64,000 bases of DNA, taken from positions 274,113-338,112 of the forward strand of contig NZ_JAHDYS010000003.1 of NCBI RefSeq assembly GCF_018531195.1. Reading direction: 5' to 3'. Both the position numbers and the translations under genes were made by a program. The notes under the pieces were generated by a model. It ran no database searches. It was not told where the DNA came from and was given only the letters and a program-made list of their open reading frames with translations. Positions within the stretch are counted from its first letter, which is position 1. Each line of letters opens with the position of its first letter. Shown in pieces: positions 35,445 through 45,633 of the stretch. Source of the DNA: Pelotalea chapellei (GTDB lineage Bacteria > Desulfobacterota > Desulfuromonadia > Geobacterales > Pseudopelobacteraceae).

Positions 35445-38230
35445 ACGATAACGAATTGTTCTGGAAAACCGCAGATCAGTCCGCCCGGTTGGCGGAATTG
35501 ATCACCATGGAGGGGGAGTTGAGAGAAATCCCCCTGCGCAGGGATGTGCGTTCTCTGGGGCTTTTGTTGGGAATAGTCATCAGGGAGCAGGCCGGAGAAC
35601 AGGCTTTTGTGGCTGAAGAGGAACTCCGCCACCTGGCTATCAAACATCGCCAGCTGAATGAAGACCAGGGAGAGGCGTGTCTTGACTATCCCGGCGAACA
35701 GGAACTGCAGGATAAAGCAGAGGCTATCATCGGCAGGATGTCGATCGCCGGTGCCTATCAGATCGTCAAAGCCTTCTCAACATTTTTCGAGCTGACCAAC
35801 CTGGCAGAAACCAACCACCGCAAGCGGCGTCAGCGTGCATCCCGGTTGACGAGCACGAGTACGGACAAGCCGGGCTCTCTGCGCGGCACCCTGCTCCGCA
35901 TGCGGCAGAACGGGATTACGGTGGAGCAGGCTCTGCAATGGCTTGGTCAGGTGGAGGTTGTGCCGGTTTTCACCGCTCACCCCACCGATGTGGCACGACG
36001 GGTGATCCACTTCAAACGCCGCCGCATTGCGCGCGAACTGGAGGCGCTTGATCGCCTTCCCCTGACCGACACCAGGGCGCTGCACGGCCAAAGTGCCATG
36101 CTGGCCGAGATTACGGCGCTCTGGCAGACCGATGAGGTGCGGCGACGGAAACCGACGGTGCTGGACGAAATCAAAATGGGGCTGGACCATTACCCCGGCT
36201 CGTTGATCACACCTCTCCCGGCACTGTACGAGGATATTGCTGCAGCGATCCATGAAATTTACGGCCATGCACTCTGCCCCGCCGAGCTGCCGACAGTAGT
36301 CCGCTTCGGTTCCTGGATCGGCGGCGATCGTGACGGCAACCCTTATGTCACTGCCGATTCCACCCGTGAAGCCCTGCAAAAGGGACGCGAAGCAATCCTG
36401 GGGGAATATATTGCCTCTCTGGAAGAACTGCGCCGTTTTCTCACCCCTTCCACCTGCCGGGCACCTGTCTCTCAGCTCCTGGCAGAGTCCGTAAAAAACT
36501 ACCAGGCAACCCTTGCTCTTACCAAACAGGAGAGCGATGCCATCCCCCCATGCGAGCAATATCGACGCTTTGCCGGCTTCATCCTCCATCGGCTGCGCCG
36601 AACACTCCAGGAGCCGGAGCATTCCGATGCTTATCCCGCAGCTGTCGAGTTCAGCAGCGACCTTCAGCTGATCAGGGAAAGCCTGACCGCCGGAGGGGGA
36701 GAACGGCTGGCCAACTCCCTGATAGACCCGCTGCTGCGGCAGATCGACACTTTCGGTTTCCATCTTCACTGCCTCGACATCCGCCAGCATGCCAAGGTTC
36801 ATGCCACCGCTATCACAGAACTTGCCAGCGGCACCATGACCGGTTCGGAAGCCGCACTACCGCCGCCACTTTCGTCAACCACCAGCGAACTTCTGGAGAC
36901 TTTGCGCGCCATAGCCGACCTGAAACGACACTTTCCCCCCCAGGCGATCCAGCGTTATGTAATCAGCGGAGCAAGCAGCGTTCAGGACTCCCTTTCGCTG
37001 GTCTGGCTGCTGGAACTCTGCGGAGTGCGTGTTGCGGCGAGTGAGGCTGGCGATCCCGGCCTGATGCCGGTTCCGCTGTTCGAGTCCATCGAGGATCTGC
37101 GCCAGGCACCGCATATCTGCAGAACTCTGTGGAATTCTGACGCCTACAAGCCATACCTGGATTCATGGGGACGCCGACAGGAGGTGATGCTCGGCTACTC
37201 CGACTCGAACAAGGATGGCGGCATGCTCACCAGCACCTGGGAGATTCACAAGACACACAGGGAGCTGCACCGGGTAGCGGAAGAGTGCGGGGTACGTCTG
37301 GTGCTTTTCCATGGCCGCGGCGGCACGGTCGGCAGAGGGGGCGGTCCAACCCACCGTTCAATTGTGGCCCAACCTGCCGGAGCCTTTACAGGGTCTCTAA
37401 AAATCACCGAACAGGGCGAAGTGATCAACTGGAAGTATTCCGATGCCTCCCTGGCCCAGCGCAATCTGGAGTTGATGGTCGCCGCATCATTGGAGGCACT
37501 GTCACTTTCTCCTCTGCAAGAGCAGCAGCCGGGCACCGAGTGGACACAGACCATGGAAGCGCTATCAAGCGATGCCTACGCCTTCTATCGGAAGCATATT
37601 GCGGAGAATCCCGATATTTTCCCCTATTTCGAACAGGCTACCCCGGTTCTGGAATTTGAACTGGCCAAGATCGGTTCGCGTCCCGCACGCCGGGGAGCTA
37701 CCCGTGACCTCAGCGACCTGCGTGCAATCCCCTGGGGCTTCGGCTGGATGCAGAGCCGCCACGTGATTCCGGGCTGGTTTGGAGTCGGGTATGCCCTGGA
37801 GCGCTATCTGGCCAGCGGCGAAGAGACCTTGAAACAGCTTCAGGTCATGATGAACAGCTTTCCCTTTTTTACCGATCTGCTTAGAAACGTGGAACTTGCC
37901 CTGACCAAGGTCGATCTTCCCCTGGCCCGCCGCTACTCGCTGCTGGTGCACGATGGGGAACTGCGCGAACGGGTGTTTTGCATGGTGGTCGAAGAGTACC
38001 AGCGCACCCGGCGCATGGTGCTGGCGATCACCGGACAATCGCACCTGCTTGAAAACAGTGCTCCCCTGGCGCGCTCCATCCGCCTGCGCAACCCCTATGT
38101 GGATCCGCTCAGCCTGATCCAGATCGAACTGCTGAGGCGGAAACGTGCGGGAGACGAAAACGAAGAATTGAATTACGTCCTTGCCGCCACCATCAGCGGC
38201 ATTTCGGCAGGACTTCGGAACACGGGATGA
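35441..38230 (+). CDS. ppc: phosphoenolpyruvate carboxylase
   Basis: A 929-residue full-length enzyme that carboxylates PEP to oxaloacetate to feed the TCA cycle. Catalytic blocks visible are VFTAHPTDVARR, FGSWIGGDRDGNP, the YSDSNKDGGMLTS region and FHGRGGTVGRGGGP, with the C-terminal LRNP at residue 895. It is translationally coupled to the small VF530 gene. Confidence 0.96.
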   Translation: MNDNELFWKTADQSARLAELITMEGELREIPLRRDVRSLGLLLGIVIREQAGEQAFVAEEELRHLAIKHRQLNEDQGEACLDYPGEQELQDKAEAIIGRMSIAGAYQIVKAFSTFFELTNLAETNHRKRRQRASRLTSTSTDKPGSLRGTLLRMRQNGITVEQALQWLGQVEVVPVFTAHPTDVARRVIHFKRRRIARELEALDRLPLTDTRALHGQSAMLAEITALWQTDEVRRRKPTVLDEIKMGLDHYPGSLITPLPALYEDIAAAIHEIYGHALCPAELPTVVRFGSWIGGDRDGNPYVTADSTREALQKGREAILGEYIASLEELRRFLTPSTCRAPVSQLLAESVKNYQATLALTKQESDAIPPCEQYRRFAGFILHRLRRTLQEPEHSDAYPAAVEFSSDLQLIRESLTAGGGERLANSLIDPLLRQIDTFGFHLHCLDIRQHAKVHATAITELASGTMTGSEAALPPPLSSTTSELLETLRAIADLKRHFPPQAIQRYVISGASSVQDSLSLVWLLELCGVRVAASEAGDPGLMPVPLFESIEDLRQAPHICRTLWNSDAYKPYLDSWGRRQEVMLGYSDSNKDGGMLTSTWEIHKTHRELHRVAEECGVRLVLFHGRGGTVGRGGGPTHRSIVAQPAGAFTGSLKITEQGEVINWKYSDASLAQRNLELMVAASLEALSLSPLQEQQPGTEWTQTMEALSSDAYAFYRKHIAENPDIFPYFEQATPVLEFELAKIGSRPARRGATRDLSDLRAIPWGFGWMQSRHVIPGWFGVGYALERYLASGEETLKQLQVMMNSFPFFTDLLRNVELALTKVDLPLARRYSLLVHDGELRERVFCMVVEEYQRTRRMVLAITGQSHLLENSAPLARSIRLRNPYVDPLSLIQIELLRRKRAGDENEELNYVLAATISGISAGLRNTG

Positions 38231-38316
38231 TTGTAGGGGCGACCGGCCGGTCACCCTTACGCGGTCCCTTACGTTCACAATTGGTATCTCCGAATCAGGA
38301 AGGAAAAAAACAGCAG

Positions 38317-38829
38317 ATGCATCAATTGAAATATCTGACAGGCTATTCCGAGCAGATCCTCCACCAGGTTGGCCGCCTGATTGCGGAAGACAGGCTGGGT
38401 GCCTTCATCAAGCATAGATATCCGACTGCCCATGCGATCACAACCGACAGGGCTCTCTATGATTTCACCATGGAAATAAAGAACGAATTTCTGCGAACAG
38501 CCCAGCCACTGAGCAGAGTGGAATACGATGGCAGGATCCACGTGATTCAGCATGCCCTGGGAAGTCATACGTTTGTATCCAGGGTACAGGGCGGGAAACT
38601 CAAGGCAAAGCATGAGATCCGGGTCGCATCGGTCTTCCGGCAGGCACCTGCGGAGTTTCTGAGGATGATTGTCGTGCACGAGCTGGCCCACCTGAAGGAG
38701 AAGGACCACAACAAAGCTTTTTACAAGCTGTGCGAACACATGGAGCCGGCCTACCATCAGCTGGAATTCGATACCAGACTGTATCTGACACAGATGGACC
38801 GGGAAAAGATTGTCCGTACTTGTGATTGA
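38317..38829 (+). CDS. YgjP-like M48-type metallopeptidase
   Basis: A 170-residue protein with the zinc site VVHELAHLKEKDHNKAFY (HExxH plus the downstream histidine) and the family's FVSRVQGGKLKAKHEIRV. Distantly related to WLM/SprT-like enzymes; its substrate is unknown. The start at 38317 follows AGGAAGG at a rather long spacing of about 14 bases. The open frame upstream covers a repetitive intergenic GC-rich palindrome and is not coding. Confidence 0.8.
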   Translation: MHQLKYLTGYSEQILHQVGRLIAEDRLGAFIKHRYPTAHAITTDRALYDFTMEIKNEFLRTAQPLSRVEYDGRIHVIQHALGSHTFVSRVQGGKLKAKHEIRVASVFRQAPAEFLRMIVVHELAHLKEKDHNKAFYKLCEHMEPAYHQLEFDTRLYLTQMDREKIVRTCD

Positions 38830-38873
38830 CTTTCGTACCTGCCAAACCTGTTTTCTACCAAACTTACCGTTTC

Positions 38874-38961
38874 TCACACAAAGGCACTAAGGCGCAAAGT
38901 ATTCCAATTCCACCGGGTATCATGCCGGGCAACTTCTTCGTGACTTCATGCCTTTGTGTGA
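38874..38961. repeat. small inverted-repeat element
   Basis: A 13-bp perfect inverted repeat (TCACACAAAGGCA at 38874-38886, TGCCTTTGTGTGA at 38949-38961) encloses 62 bp. It has the size and form of a MITE-like palindromic element. Confidence 0.5.
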
Positions 38962-38982
38962 TCACCGTCCTTAAAGGCTGCA

Positions 38983-39714
38983 ATGAATACAACCAGAACC
39001 CCGGCCCCGAAACCTAAACACCAGCCCAAAGGCGTTACCCTGCTCTACGAGGATGCCGACATCCTCGTGGTGGACAAGCCGTGCGGTCTGCTGACAATAG
39101 GTACGGACCGGGACAAATCCCGCACCGTGCACTCAACTCTCAACGACTATGTCCGCAAGGGAAATCCCAAGTCGCGCAACCGGGTCTACATCGTGCACCG
39201 CCTGGACCGTGAAACCTCCGGAATTCTGTTATTTGCCAAAAGCGAGCAGGCCAAGCAGTTCCTGCAGTCCGACTGGGACAACACCACCAAGATGTATCTG
39301 ACTGTGGTGAATGGACGTCTCGCCTCCCCGCAGGGAATCCTCAGCAGCTATCTGGCCGAGAATGCCGCGCTCATGGTCTACTCCACCCCCGACCCCGCCA
39401 AGGGCAAACTCTCCCAGACGGCCTATACGCTGGTTAAGGAGCAGAAAGGGCTCAGCCTGTTGCAGATCAACCTGCTTACCGGCCGGAAGCACCAGATCCG
39501 GGTACACTTTGCAGAAAAAGGGCACCCTGTTGTCGGGGACCGAAAATACGGCAAGGGTAATGCTTCCTATCCGAACCTGGCGCTGCATGCCTGCTCAATT
39601 ACCTTCACCCACCCGGTCAGCAAAAAACGCCTTCAGTTCCAGACCAGGATTCCCGACCTTTTCACACGTTTGGTCGGATCATTCCAACTTCCAACTCCAG
39701 ATACCACACCATGA
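38983..39714 (+). CDS. RluA-family pseudouridine synthase
   Basis: A 243-residue catalytic-domain-only pseudouridine synthase: VVDKPCGLLTIGTD, the catalytic HRLDRETSGILLFA, LLTGRKHQIRVHFA and GDRKYGKGN. There is no S4 domain. It overlaps the following glycosyltransferase by 4 bp. Target RNA is unknown. Confidence 0.9.
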   Translation: MNTTRTPAPKPKHQPKGVTLLYEDADILVVDKPCGLLTIGTDRDKSRTVHSTLNDYVRKGNPKSRNRVYIVHRLDRETSGILLFAKSEQAKQFLQSDWDNTTKMYLTVVNGRLASPQGILSSYLAENAALMVYSTPDPAKGKLSQTAYTLVKEQKGLSLLQINLLTGRKHQIRVHFAEKGHPVVGDRKYGKGNASYPNLALHACSITFTHPVSKKRLQFQTRIPDLFTRLVGSFQLPTPDTTP

Positions 39715-40862
39715 CCATCCTTTTCTGGCTCGCTGTAACGACGCTGATCCTCACCATCCTTGCAGCCTTTGACCTGTTCATCGGTAACCGCTCCGTGCGT
39801 GCCCTGCGCGACGTTTCAGCAACTCCGCCCGCCGATCCCTTGCGGGTTTCCATCATCGTGGCGGCCCGCAACGAACAGCGCAACATTCGTGAGGCCCTGC
39901 AGTCACTGCTGGATATAGACTATCCCGACTATGAACTGATTGTGGTCAATGACCGATCGGAAGATGCCACCGGCCGGATACTGAACAACATGAGCAGCAC
40001 CAGCCCCCATCTGAAGGTGATCCATGTTGATGCCCTGCCCTCGGGATGGCTGGGTAAAAATCACGCCCAGTGGGTTGGCGGCATGCGAGCCACCGGAGAA
40101 CTGCTGCTCTTTACCGATGCAGACATCGTCATGGAGCCGACCGTTATCACCCGCGCCGTAAACTTTGTGGAGCAGAACAATCTCGACCACCTGGCCGCCA
40201 CCCCTTCAATGCGCATGCCGACTGCCTTTTTGGGCATGTTCGGAGCAGCCTTTATCATCTTCTTTTCCCTTTTTTCACGCCCCTGGAAAGCCAGGGACCC
40301 CAAAAGCCGCTGTCATATCGGCATCGGTGCCTTCAACCTGGTGAGAACCTCGGCTTACCGGCAGGTGGGAGGACATGAAACCATTCGTCTGCGGCCGGAT
40401 GACGACATCAAGCTGGGCAAAATCATCAAACAGGCGGGCTTTCGTCAGGATGCCGCCTATGCACCGGAATTTTTGGCTGTAGAGTGGTACGCATCTGTAG
40501 GAGAGGTCATCAAGGGATTGGAAAAAAATGCCTTTTCCGGGGCAGACTACAACATACCATTGGTGCTGGGCGGAGTGATGTGTCATCTGTTCTGCAGCAT
40601 CTGGCCTTTTGCGGCAGTTTTTGTTACCCACGGTTGGATACAGGGAATGTATCTCGCCACAGCAGCCCTGATCATGCTGATGGTGGCGGACAGTGCCCGC
40701 TTCCATTATTCCCGGCAATGGTACGCTGTCGGCTATCCCCTGATGTCGGCGCTGTTCATCTACATCCTGCTGCGCACCATGCTGCTGAACCTGATACAGG
40801 GGGGCATCTCCTGGCGCGGCACTTTTTATTCGCTGAAAGAGCTGAAGGCCAACAAAATATAA
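39711..40862 (+). CDS. family 2 glycosyltransferase, membrane-bound
   Basis: A 383-residue GT2 enzyme with one N-terminal span (FWLAVTTLILTILAAFDLF), a GT-A domain (VSIIVAARNEQRNIREAL, the nucleotide-sugar DDRSED-like VVNDRSEDA, LFTDADIVM) and about three C-terminal membrane spans (AAFIIFFSLFS; MCHLFCSIWPFAAVF; LMSALFIYILLRTML). It resembles HpnB-like hopanoid-linked transferases, but no hopanoid genes are adjacent. The acceptor is unknown. Confidence 0.82.
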   Translation: MTILFWLAVTTLILTILAAFDLFIGNRSVRALRDVSATPPADPLRVSIIVAARNEQRNIREALQSLLDIDYPDYELIVVNDRSEDATGRILNNMSSTSPHLKVIHVDALPSGWLGKNHAQWVGGMRATGELLLFTDADIVMEPTVITRAVNFVEQNNLDHLAATPSMRMPTAFLGMFGAAFIIFFSLFSRPWKARDPKSRCHIGIGAFNLVRTSAYRQVGGHETIRLRPDDDIKLGKIIKQAGFRQDAAYAPEFLAVEWYASVGEVIKGLEKNAFSGADYNIPLVLGGVMCHLFCSIWPFAAVFVTHGWIQGMYLATAALIMLMVADSARFHYSRQWYAVGYPLMSALFIYILLRTMLLNLIQGGISWRGTFYSLKELKANKI

Positions 40863-41031
40863 CCCTCCCCCTATTCTCAACTCCGCCCCCGCCCCAGCTG
40901 AATCCAGCTTAAACATCGTACTTCTTCATTACCAACAGCTCCCCCATGGACAGTCCGTCTGCCTTTTCAACGCCCAAAAGGCTGATACACTTTTCCAGCA
41001 GGCTATTGAAAAACCAGAGAAGGAGAACTCA

Positions 41032-43476
41032 ATGGCTAAAGTGATGAGCGACGACCCTCCCACACCCGAGAACAACCTTCCTGACCGGATGCCGTTGCTG
41101 CCGTTACAGGACACAGTCATCTTTCCCATGATGCGCCTCCAGCTGGCGGTAGAACGGGAAAAATCTCTTGCTGCAGTACAACAGGCACTATCCCAGGACC
41201 GGCGTATTTTTGTCGTATCCCAACGGGAGACTTCAGATGGAGAGCCTGGCGATGAGAGCCTGTACCAGGTCGGTACAATTTGCATCCTGCTCCATTCCGT
41301 TCCCCAGGAACAAGGGGCAGTAATTCTTGTGCAAGGGATCACCAAAGCCAGGATCAGCTCTATCTGGCACGAACCGACCTACAGGGCTGTCACCGTTGAA
41401 CAGTTCCCCGATACCGAGGTGGTGGATGAGGTTGAAGAGCGTGCAGTGATGCGAAATGTACTGGAACGGTTTGGAGCCATCGCATTTTCAGGCGACAGCA
41501 TCCCCCAGGAACTCGTCTATTTTCTGCAGAATATATCTGATCCCATGGTTGTCGCTTTTTCCATTGCAGGAAGCCTCCACCTCTCCGTTCCGGAAGCTCA
41601 GTCTATTCTTGAGATGACAGATCCGGTCCGGCGTCTGCACATACTGTATGGCATTCTGGCCAAAGAGGCAGAAGTTGTCTCCGTTCAAAATGCTATAAAA
41701 TCCGCTGTCGATGATGAAATGAAAAAGCATCAGAAGGAATATTATCTCCGCGAACAAATGAAGGCGATTCAGAACGAACTGGGGGGCAACAGCGCCCGCT
41801 CGGATGCTTCCGAAATGAATGAAAAGATTCTCGGCAAACAGATGCCGGAGGTGGCGGAGAAAGAGGCGCTCCGTCAACTGGCTCGCCTGGAGCGGATGTC
41901 CCAGGAGGGGCCGGAGGCAGAAACTGTCAGGAATTACCTCGACTGGATGGTCGATCTCCCCTGGAATACATTCTCTGATGATTCAATCGATATTGGAGAG
42001 GCGAAGAAGGTACTGGATGAGGACCACGCCTTTCTGGAAAAAGTAAAGGAGCGGATCCTGGAGTTTCTGGCCGTGCACAAACTGCAAAACACTTCCAGGG
42101 GATCAATCATCTGTTTCGTTGGTCCCCCTGGTGTGGGGAAAACTTCGCTGGGAAAATCGATTGCCCGGGCCATGGGGCGGAAATTCGTCAGGCTTTCTTT
42201 GGGAGGCATACATGACGAAGCCGATATGCGTGGCCATCGGCGCACCTATATCGGCGCCATGCCGGGACGGATCATCTATGCCATGAAGCAGGCGGGCACA
42301 AAGAATCCGGTGCTCATGCTGGATGAAATAGACAAGATCGGCAGCGACTACCGTGGGGGAGATATCTATTCTGCGCTGTTGGAAATCCTGGACCCGGAAC
42401 AGAACAATAATTTCACCGACCATTACCTGAATGTTCCCTTCGACCTCTCAAATGTGGTGTTTATTACCACAGCTAACACGCTGGAGCGCATCCCTCCCCC
42501 GCTGCTCGACAGGATGGAAATAATCCAGCTGGCAGGCTACACCGAGGAAGAAAAACTGGACATTGCGATGAGGTACCTCATTTCCCGACAGATAGAAAGG
42601 AATGGTCTGGATGCATCCAAAGTCACCTTTCTTCCTGATGCAATCACCACCATCATCGACAAATATACCCGGGAAGCGGGCTTAAGAAACCTGGAACGAG
42701 GTATCGGAAAGATTTGCAGGAAGATCGCCAGAAAGGTAGCCGAGGGTTTGGTGGAGCACCAAAATGTCGGTGCATCCCACGTGGAGGAGTTGATGGGCGA
42801 GCCGCCGCGGGTTTTCGATACGGAGCTGGACCAGGATGAGGTGGGAATCGCAACCGGACTGGCCTGGACACCTGCGGGTGGTGAAATTCTCTTTGTCGAG
42901 GCGATGGCGATGGAGGGAAAACCAATGCTTCATCTGACCGGCTCCCTGGGAGACATCATGAAGGAATCGGCAGACGCCGCCCTCTCCTATATCCGTGCTA
43001 ATGCTGATCGCTTCAACATCCCCACCAGCCGTTTCCGAGACACATCTCTCCACATCCATGTTCCGGCAGGTGCGCTCCCCAAGGATGGGCCATCAGCAGG
43101 AATAACCATGGCCACTGCGGTACTCTCCACACTCTGCCGCAAGCCGGTCCGCCGGGAGGTCGCGATGACAGGGGAAATCACTCTGCGCGGCAAGGTTCTC
43201 CCGATAGGGGGAATTAAAGAGAAAATTTTCGGTGCAGTCCGGGCTGGTATAAAAGTGGTAATTATTCCGGAAGGCAATCAGCGCGATCTGGTCGACATTC
43301 CACGGCAGATCCTTCAAAAGGTGCGGATCGTTCCGGTTAAAACCATTGATGATGCATTTGATGAAGCCTTCGTTGCCTGCCCCGGGCCGGTTGAAGCAGT
43401 GGTTCCCGGAGCCAAGATGCCGATACCGATGCAGGAAAAAGAGGCCGTGATTGTGCGGGAGAATTCAGAAAGTTGA
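41032..43476 (+). CDS. lon: ATP-dependent Lon protease
   Basis: An 814-residue LonA with an N-terminal substrate-binding domain ([14 protein letters not shown]), an AAA+ module (Walker [12 protein letters not shown], Walker [12 protein letters not shown]) and a proteolytic domain with catalytic S688 in [10 protein letters not shown] and K729 in GGIKEKI. It degrades misfolded and regulatory proteins in the cytoplasm. AAGGAGAACTCA precedes the ATG. It is followed by a strong bidirectional terminator. Confidence 0.97.
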   Translation: MAKVMSDDPPTPENNLPDRMPLLPLQDTVIFPMMRLQLAVEREKSLAAVQQALSQDRRIFVVSQRETSDGEPGDESLYQVGTICILLHSVPQEQGAVILVQGITKARISSIWHEPTYRAVTVEQFPDTEVVDEVEERAVMRNVLERFGAIAFSGDSIPQELVYFLQNISDPMVVAFSIAGSLHLSVPEAQSILEMTDPVRRLHILYGILAKEAEVVSVQNAIKSAVDDEMKKHQKEYYLREQMKAIQNELGGNSARSDASEMNEKILGKQMPEVAEKEALRQLARLERMSQEGPEAETVRNYLDWMVDLPWNTFSDDSIDIGEAKKVLDEDHAFLEKVKERILEFLAVHKLQNTSRGSIICFVGPPGVGKTSLGKSIARAMGRKFVRLSLGGIHDEADMRGHRRTYIGAMPGRIIYAMKQAGTKNPVLMLDEIDKIGSDYRGGDIYSALLEILDPEQNNNFTDHYLNVPFDLSNVVFITTANTLERIPPPLLDRMEIIQLAGYTEEEKLDIAMRYLISRQIERNGLDASKVTFLPDAITTIIDKYTREAGLRNLERGIGKICRKIARKVAEGLVEHQNVGASHVEELMGEPPRVFDTELDQDEVGIATGLAWTPAGGEILFVEAMAMEGKPMLHLTGSLGDIMKESADAALSYIRANADRFNIPTSRFRDTSLHIHVPAGALPKDGPSAGITMATAVLSTLCRKPVRREVAMTGEITLRGKVLPIGGIKEKIFGAVRAGIKVVIIPEGNQRDLVDIPRQILQKVRIVPVKTIDDAFDEAFVACPGPVEAVVPGAKMPIPMQEKEAVIVRENSES

Positions 43477-43520
43477 AGAGATTCCACTTAACACGAAGTA
43501 CAGCAGGAAAAGTACATAAA

Positions 43521-43562
43521 AAAAACGGCTGCAAAAGCATGTGCCCTTGCAGCCCGTTTTTA
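43521..43562. terminator. bidirectional terminator after lon
   Basis: AAAACGG-CTGCAA pairs with TTGCAG-CCCGTTTT (one bulge) around a 12-base loop, with runs of T on both strands. It separates lon from the convergent small exported gene. Confidence 0.88.
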
Positions 43563-43587
43563 ACTTACACCACTCCAGTTTTAAAGC

Positions 43588-43884
43588 CTAAGCGCCGCTG
43601 ACGATGCTATCCAGGATTTTATTCGCATCTTCCAGTTTGTCCTTCAGCACCCTCAGCTCATCGGCAGAATATACCCCGCCTCCACGTGCGATCTCACCCT
43701 GCAGTCGATCAATTCGCTGCTGTATTGAATCCACCTGATTTCTGCAATTCATTGCAACCAACAGGCACTCATCCTTCTGCAATCCCTCATTCATTGCACC
43801 CGTCGCTTCAATGGCATATCCCGGCACAGCATTTATCATCAATGCGGTTGCCAGCATGGGAATTATACGAGCTATGCTTCTCAT
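43588..43884 (-). CDS. small exported protein with a predicted coiled coil
   Basis: A 98-residue protein with a signal peptide (IIPMLATALMINAVPGYA) and a mature part of about 75 residues with two cysteines (DECLLVAMNC) and a helical heptad-like region (VDSIQQRIDRLQGEIARG; ELRVLKDKLEDANKILDSI). It starts at the ATG at 43884 behind AGGAGG. A Fur-like box lies about 75 bp upstream, so iron-responsive expression is likely. No family is recognised, but proteins of this type are common in Geobacter relatives. Confidence 0.7.
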   Translation of the reverse strand: MRSIARIIPMLATALMINAVPGYAIEATGAMNEGLQKDECLLVAMNCRNQVDSIQQRIDRLQGEIARGGGVYSADELRVLKDKLEDANKILDSIVSGA

Positions 43885-43957
43885 GGCCAACCTCCTGATT
43901 CATTAATATCTGCAACTTTGTAATTACATATTAATGACCTTCATAATTAATTGCAAC

Positions 43958-43976
43958 TGAAAATCATTATCATTTT
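43958..43976 (-). promoter_or_regulatory. Fur box-like operator
   Basis: The core GAAAATCATTATC matches the Fur hexamer arrangement GATAATCATTATC at 12 of 13 positions and continues with ATTTT. It sits 75-92 bp upstream of the small exported gene. Confidence 0.55.
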
Positions 43977-44008
43977 ACAAAAACGTCTAACAGATTGTTG
44001 AAATTCTC

Positions 44009-44187
44009 AGGTTGTTCAAAAATAGCGACCTACGCCCCCTTCGGGGCCGATTTTTCGCAGAGTAACTTCAGTAGTGCCGCTTATGTGATTTCAGTAGGTT
44101 ATGTTGAAGTTACTCAGGCGTAGCAACGCTACGCCGCACAAGGTGGCTTTCGAGGACGGCGGCGAGATGGCTGTTTTTCAACAACCT
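44009..44187. repeat. 179-bp element with inverted ends (MITE-like)
   Basis: The ends AGGTTGTTCAAAAATAGC (44009-44026) and GCTGTTTTTCAACAACCT (44170-44187) are near-perfect inverted repeats. Inside are a small GC hairpin (CCCCCTTCGGGGCC) and no coding capacity. It resembles non-autonomous palindromic intergenic elements. It lies directly against the stop codon of the DUF5996 gene. Confidence 0.65.
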
Positions 44188-44188
44188 C

Positions 44189-45118
44189 CTAATTTCGTTC
44201 CAACGCTGCCCGGTCCCATCCAGCCAAATTGGCTCCAGCCTCATAGGTGCTCTGCATGAAATCCAGCAGCATCTGCTCAGGCGACTCTGCCTTTCGCACA
44301 TCATCATACAGCAGGACCCATTCTTTCAGCTCGGAATTATAGAATGCCTGCTGTGGAAGGATATGTGCTTTATCGAAACCGGGCGGTTCGGGAAAAGTAT
44401 AGGAATAGAAGGCAGGGGCGCAGATACTGCTCGCGGAATTTTCACGCTCAGTTGCACCGGAAGCTCGTTTCCCGGGCCAGAAGCCATGACTGATAACTTC
44501 GTGGGAATAGGCCTCGCGGGTGATTGAATCCGCACCTTCCTTTTTCGGCGCACGCTTTCCGGAGAACCGCGATACCGCAAGATCAAAGCTTCCCCAAAAG
44601 AAATGGACCGGGCTGCATTTGCCGATAAAACGAGCCCTAAACTGGTTGAAGACCTTGTCCGCCTGCAGCAGGATGCGCCAAAGCCGGTTGCTGTATTCCC
44701 CATCATAGGCGTTATTCTGAACATCCTTCTGGAACGGAATAGGATTTTCAACCTCAACCGGAACCGGCCAGATTTCCACCTCCAGTCCCAATTCCTTCAG
44801 CAGAGAGGTAAATCTGCCATAGAAACCGGCGACCGAACCGGGAATGAGTGCCATGGTTCCTATCATGCCGTTATCACAAGTAATCGCCAGTCTGTGTTCG
44901 ATAAAATCGAATGAAACCTCGAAGTTGCGTTCCGGATGATGGATGGTCGAAGTAGTGAGGCCGCGTGGTGTCACAAAAAAAGAGACATTCCACCAATGAT
45001 TGATCAGCGGCGTCAGCGCCAGGCGGACTTTGCCTACGATCTGAGTCCACATGTGCAACGTTGCGTAGGTATGTTCCCATTCAGCCAACGGCAGTTCCGG
45101 CCATGCGTGGGTAGCCAT
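44189..45118 (-). CDS. DUF5996 family protein
   Basis: A 309-residue cytoplasmic protein with the characteristic N-terminus LPLAEWEHTYATLHMWTQIV, then GKVRLALTPLINHWWNVSFF and PRGLTTSTI. The C-terminus has FYSYTFPEPPGFDKAHILP. The family's function is unknown. GAGGAGGAATC precedes the ATG. It is followed by the palindromic element. Confidence 0.8.
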   Translation of the reverse strand: MATHAWPELPLAEWEHTYATLHMWTQIVGKVRLALTPLINHWWNVSFFVTPRGLTTSTIHHPERNFEVSFDFIEHRLAITCDNGMIGTMALIPGSVAGFYGRFTSLLKELGLEVEIWPVPVEVENPIPFQKDVQNNAYDGEYSNRLWRILLQADKVFNQFRARFIGKCSPVHFFWGSFDLAVSRFSGKRAPKKEGADSITREAYSHEVISHGFWPGKRASGATERENSASSICAPAFYSYTFPEPPGFDKAHILPQQAFYNSELKEWVLLYDDVRKAESPEQMLLDFMQSTYEAGANLAGWDRAALERN

Positions 45119-45140
45119 GATTCCTCCTCGCCATTACGTT

Positions 45141-45401
45141 CTACTCCACTATCTGGTCATCCAAATAGCAATATCGCCAGTTTTCCCCCGGCTGAAACGA
45201 CTTGATCACCGGATGGTTCGTGGTATGAAAGTGCCGGGAGGCGTGCTTGTTTTTTGAACTATCACAGCACCCCACGTGCCCGCAGGTTTCGCAAAGGCGC
45301 AGGTGAACCCAGGAATCGCCGCTCTTCAGACACTCTTCGCAGCCGTTCGTTTTCGGCGCAGGCCTCTGTACGTGGTCAAGATGCGAGCACTGTCTCGTCA
45401 T
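45141..45401 (-). CDS. UBP-type zinc-finger protein
   Basis: An 86-residue protein that is wholly a zf-UBP (ubiquitin-hydrolase-type) zinc finger: CSHLDHV, CEECLKSG, WVHLRLCETCGHVGCCDSS and HASRHFHTTNHPVIKSF supply the Cys/His ligands. In eukaryotes the domain binds the ubiquitin C-terminus; in bacteria the ligand is unknown. It lies 22 bp upstream of the DUF5996 start and partly overlaps the small ORF before it, suggesting one operon. Confidence 0.88.
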   Translation of the reverse strand: MTRQCSHLDHVQRPAPKTNGCEECLKSGDSWVHLRLCETCGHVGCCDSSKNKHASRHFHTTNHPVIKSFQPGENWRYCYLDDQIVE

Positions 45402-45633
45402 TAGCTTCCTCCCTTCCCTGTTTTTCTAAAACCTTAACGCATTGTCGAGGAAACTCAAGGTCTGGCCTCTCCACTACCTGATCGCTGCATTGATGAATCG
45501 GCACGTTGCCAGATTTCTGTCCATTTACGGTTCTGGGTTCTCTTTTGGGCCTTGATTTGTAATTCAGCAGAACAAATGCCACGCTGCCTTTGGCTACAAA
45601 TATTTCAGACTGCACATGTCTTTCAAATATCAT
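45376..45633 (-). CDS. small hypothetical gene coupled to the pyrophosphatase
   Basis: An 85-residue ORF whose ATG overlaps the pyrophosphatase stop by 4 bp (ATGA) and whose 3' end overlaps the UBP zinc-finger gene by 26 bp. These overlaps on both sides favour a real gene. The product is basic and hydrophilic with an early hydrophobic stretch (VAFVLLNY). I recognise no family, and it could be an incidental reading frame. Confidence 0.4.
   Translation of the reverse strand: MIFERHVQSEIFVAKGSVAFVLLNYKSRPKREPRTVNGQKSGNVPIHQCSDQVVERPDLEFPRQCVKVLEKQGREEANDETVLAS

Noticed and set aside
38227..38316. In-frame extension of the M48-like peptidase overlapping ppc
   Set aside because: The extension is encoded by a GC-rich intergenic palindrome and lacks family similarity.
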